This document shows positions 62,151-64,000 of a stretch of DNA of 64,000 nucleotides, piece after piece. The stretch is from Planctomycetota bacterium. GTDB taxonomy: Bacteria; Planctomycetota; Planctomycetia; Pirellulales; Pirellulaceae. The stretch is taken from contig JAJDEH010000456.1 of the NCBI GenBank assembly GCA_029259935.1, positions 1-64,000 of the forward strand, given 5' to 3'. The notes beneath the pieces were generated by a model. The model was not told the DNA's origin, made no database searches, and was given only the letters and a program-made list of their open reading frames with translations. Made by a program: the position numbers and the translations under genes. Position 1 is the stretch's first letter. Every line of letters starts with the position of its first letter.

Positions 62151-62645
62151 TTAGTAGCTCGAATGCTCGTTGGTTACTGCGTTCAAAGCTTCCTTAACCC
62201 TTGATTGATAACGATCAATGGTAAGAGAGATGCCGATGACCTGGTTCGTGCGCTCAGACGACTGGCCGATCTCTTCAAGCAATTCGTCGGTCAGATTGAT
62301 GCAGCACTCGTAGAATTCAGCACAGGCTTTCGCGAATCTCTCGAACCGGCTATGCCCTGCAAGTCTTCTTGTGGTCCCAATCTTGGGGTCCACCTTTTGA
62401 TACTGAAGCTGGAGACGTTTTGATCGATGATTAACTTCCAGCATCGCCTCTTCGGCACCTTTATCGCGCCAAATCCGTTCGACTTCACGCAGAAAGTCGG
62501 TCAATTCGATGGACCATTCGGTACAGTTGTCGGAAAGACGGTCGGCAAGCGACTCGTGGTCCTTGGACTGATCCTGGACCTTTTTCACGACCTCCTGGAG
62601 AAGTTCGTAGGTTACCTCCGCGATTGCCCCAGCCACCAACTTCAT
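62151..62645 (-). CDS. Hypothetical helical protein, convergent with the papain-like gene
   Basis: 164 residues (MKLVAGAIAEVTYELLQEVV) with a hydrophobic start followed by a long charged helix set (ERIWRDKGAEEAMLEVNHRS, LTDELLEEIGQSSERTNQVI). It has two cysteines (ECCINL) but no known motif. It ends 34 bases from the convergent papain-like gene. An immunity or inhibitor role is conceivable from position only. Confidence 0.5.
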   Translation of the reverse strand: MKLVAGAIAEVTYELLQEVVKKVQDQSKDHESLADRLSDNCTEWSIELTDFLREVERIWRDKGAEEAMLEVNHRSKRLQLQYQKVDPKIGTTRRLAGHSRFERFAKACAEFYECCINLTDELLEEIGQSSERTNQVIGISLTIDRYQSRVKEALNAVTNEHSSY

Positions 62646-62708
62646 TCGTCATCTCCTCATGCACAAGACTACTCGTAGCCACAAGGATACGACTTGACAA
62701 TTCCGTAG

Positions 62709-63003
62709 TCAACTTTTTACTGACACTCGTACCACGCAGCCGATTAGCTCACCAGCGGTACCGCGTAGTGGCGCTGCATAAAACAGGCTGGCTGGGAAAA
62801 ATAGGTCGTCTCCGTCGAGTTCAGCAAAGCTGGCGATTTCCAGCTTGAAGCCGATCTGCGATTCCCAGTAGTACGCGCGGCAAGCCCAGCTTGGGGTCGT
62901 CGATCGTGTAGCTGACTGTGTCAACCGCCACCGCAGCTCTGATTCGCGGGACAGCGATGAAGAATCGGAACACAAGACAGAAATGTTCTTCAGCCCGCAT
63001 CAA
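62709..63003 (-). pseudogene. Small gene with one-base frameshift
   Basis: From an ATG at 63003 the frame gives RFFIAVPRIRAAVAVDTVSY and TIDDPKLGLPR, then breaks. The neighbouring frame resumes YYWESQIGFKLEIASFAELD, GDDLFFPASLFYAAPLRGTA, GELIGCVVRVSVKS to the stop at 62709. Removing one base near 62872-62880 restores a smooth protein of about 98 residues. Family unknown. Confidence 0.55.
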
Positions 63004-63152
63004 GAACGACGGTTACGACGAACGGCAGCTAAGCCATATTTGAACCGATTATTCACCGTGAAGTTGTTGCTGGGTTAAAGGTTGGAAATCAGCATTGAAA
63101 ATGGCCTCGGGTCGGCGTTGAAAATGTGCCCACCTGGTTCAGTTTTCAGTGC

Positions 63153-63344
63153 CTATTTCTGAGGCTTGGCCTTAGTTGGGGTTGGTTTGGTAGAAGCCTG
63201 AGGTTCGGCTTGCTTTTTCTTCATCGACTCTCGGAAGCGATAACTTTTGCCGGTCATCTCAAAGAGCTTGCTGAGCCACATCTGAGTGATCCGTCTTTGG
63301 ACGAAGCGAGCGGGGCGTTCGGAAGTCTGCAGTAAGCCGTTCAA
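63153..63344 (-). pseudogene. Possible IS21 IstB C-terminal remnant
   Basis: The frame reads RITQMWLSKLFEMTGKSYRF, RESMKKKQAEPQAS, which resembles the end of IstB-type ATPases ('...GxSYRxxE...'). No P-loop or other part is present. The assignment rests on the short SYRFRE-type tail and on the IstA-like fragment at 8125. Confidence 0.35.
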
Positions 63345-63733
63345 CGGCTGGAGGGGGAATCCGTAACGCCACGCTGGCTACCGTTTCCAAACGATTATCG
63401 CGCGGCTTTGTGATTCCGCCTCGCAGAAACTCACAGGCCAACGACGGGCCTCCGTTCCTGCGAGACGCACAAAGCCGGCGACTGAGTACAAGCTATAGGG
63501 AGTGGCATCCACCTCTGCGTCGAAACGACATAGTCGGCGCAGTCAAAAAGACCTTTCGTTGCCGGGTCATGGTTGTCGTTTCCGTAGATCTACAAGGGCT
63601 TGGGGCCGGTACGTCCCGAATTACCATCTCGGAAATAAAGATAACGAGAAGCCGTCGAAATTCGGAATTGACGTTTTCGACACACAGCGAATGGGTTTGC
63701 AAGGCGGCCTGTCTGAATCGTGATCGATGCCCA
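63345..63733. other. Intergenic, no supported gene
   Basis: Short frames only, for example 63410-63775 on the plus strand, which are basic and lack a ribosome-binding site. No hairpin or repeat stood out. Confidence 0.4.
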
Positions 63734-64000
63734 CTATTGCTTCTCATTGAGGTATCGAAAGACGCTGCGGCGTGACAGATCCAGAGCTGCGGCGATTTCT
63801 TCGATGGATAGCCCTTTCTCCCGTAGTTCCCTTGCCCGAGCTGGTTTAGCTTTCGTGGTGCCTGGCTGGCGGCCCTTGTAGGTTTCTCGCTCTTTCGCGG
63901 CGGCAATCCCGGCGGCTTGGCGCTCGCGGCGCGTCTCTTGTTCCATCTCAGCAACTCCCAGCAAGACGGCGGCCAGCATTTTGCCGGTTGCACCGTTGAA
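63734..64000 (-). CDS. Second serine recombinase (5' end outside window)
   Basis: The visible part (from GATGKMLAAVLLGVAEMEQE to the C-terminus) is closely related to the resolvase at 6973-7554: MEQETRRERQAAGIAAAKER is shared exactly, and the helix-turn-helix LSIEEIAAALDLSRRSVFRY differs in a few positions. The catalytic N-terminus lies beyond base 64000. Two related resolvases flanking 57 kb could arise from separate integrations or from a duplicated element. Confidence 0.9.
   Translation of the reverse strand, partial: FNGATGKMLAAVLLGVAEMEQETRRERQAAGIAAAKERETYKGRQPGTTKAKPARARELREKGLSIEEIAAALDLSRRSVFRYLNEKQ

Overview
The window looks like chromosomal DNA from a planctomycete, probably of the Pirellulales type. 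The evidence is protein-family content: a DUF1501 protein with a twin-arginine-like leader, a secreted sulfatase with HEAT-like repeats, a DUF1580 protein, an EF-hand repeat protein, small 'WWQFSLRKL'-type membrane proteins, a truncated PQQ-repeat protein and palindromic intergenic repeats. No rRNA genes and no CRISPR array were seen. All assignments come from reading the translated sequence; no database search was possible.

Layout. (1) 1-6.9 kb: the 3' part of a large Rhs/YD-repeat polymorphic toxin whose Hint domain is split by a two-helix membrane insert, then a probable immunity gene, a 319-bp displaced rhs fragment and small accessory genes. (2) 7-8.3 kb: a serine resolvase, a small gene with a clear terminator and an IS21-type remnant. 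A second, related resolvase is cut by the right end of the window at 63.7-64 kb. (3) 8.3-14.2 kb: a compact leftward operon of three uncharacterised genes: a secreted helical protein, a membrane-anchored P-loop GTPase and a membrane partner. This is the best candidate for an undescribed system. (4) 14.2-18.4 kb: gene remnants (DUF262, glycosyltransferase) around an intact pair, a membrane-anchored ParA-type ATPase and an unknown partner. (5) 18.4-26.9 kb: an integrated element ending at tRNA-Ala(CGC). It holds a tyrosine recombinase, a ParB-like protein with several broken copies, a probable family-A polymerase-like replication protein, DUF1580 and helix-turn-helix genes, small zinc proteins and a 172-bp MITE with an 8-bp target duplication.

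(6) 27-47.9 kb: ordinary chromosome. It carries a solute-binding lipoprotein, glnD, birA, DUF1501, EF-hand protein, rsmE with a membrane protein, an ExeA-like ATPase, kelch protein, sulfatase, CocE-type hydrolase, trpD and an overlapping MFS transporter. Several palindromic repeats lie between these genes. (7) 48-54.7 kb: a second integrated element at tRNA-Pro(CGG), with an integrase whose reading frame runs through the tRNA antisense, a D5-type primase-helicase with a prim-pol remnant, another ParB-like protein and small HTH proteins. It ends near a truncated PQQ-repeat gene. (8) 55.6-63 kb: a class 3 lipase, an interrupted small gene, a GAF/PAS histidine kinase with its response regulator, and a papain-like candidate protein beside small unknown genes.

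A recurrent theme is a palindrome with the core TGTCAACGTTGACA, or a close variant. It sits inside the linker just after the helix-turn-helix of all five ParB-like copies, from two different islands. It could be a parS-like or operator site carried within the coding sequence.
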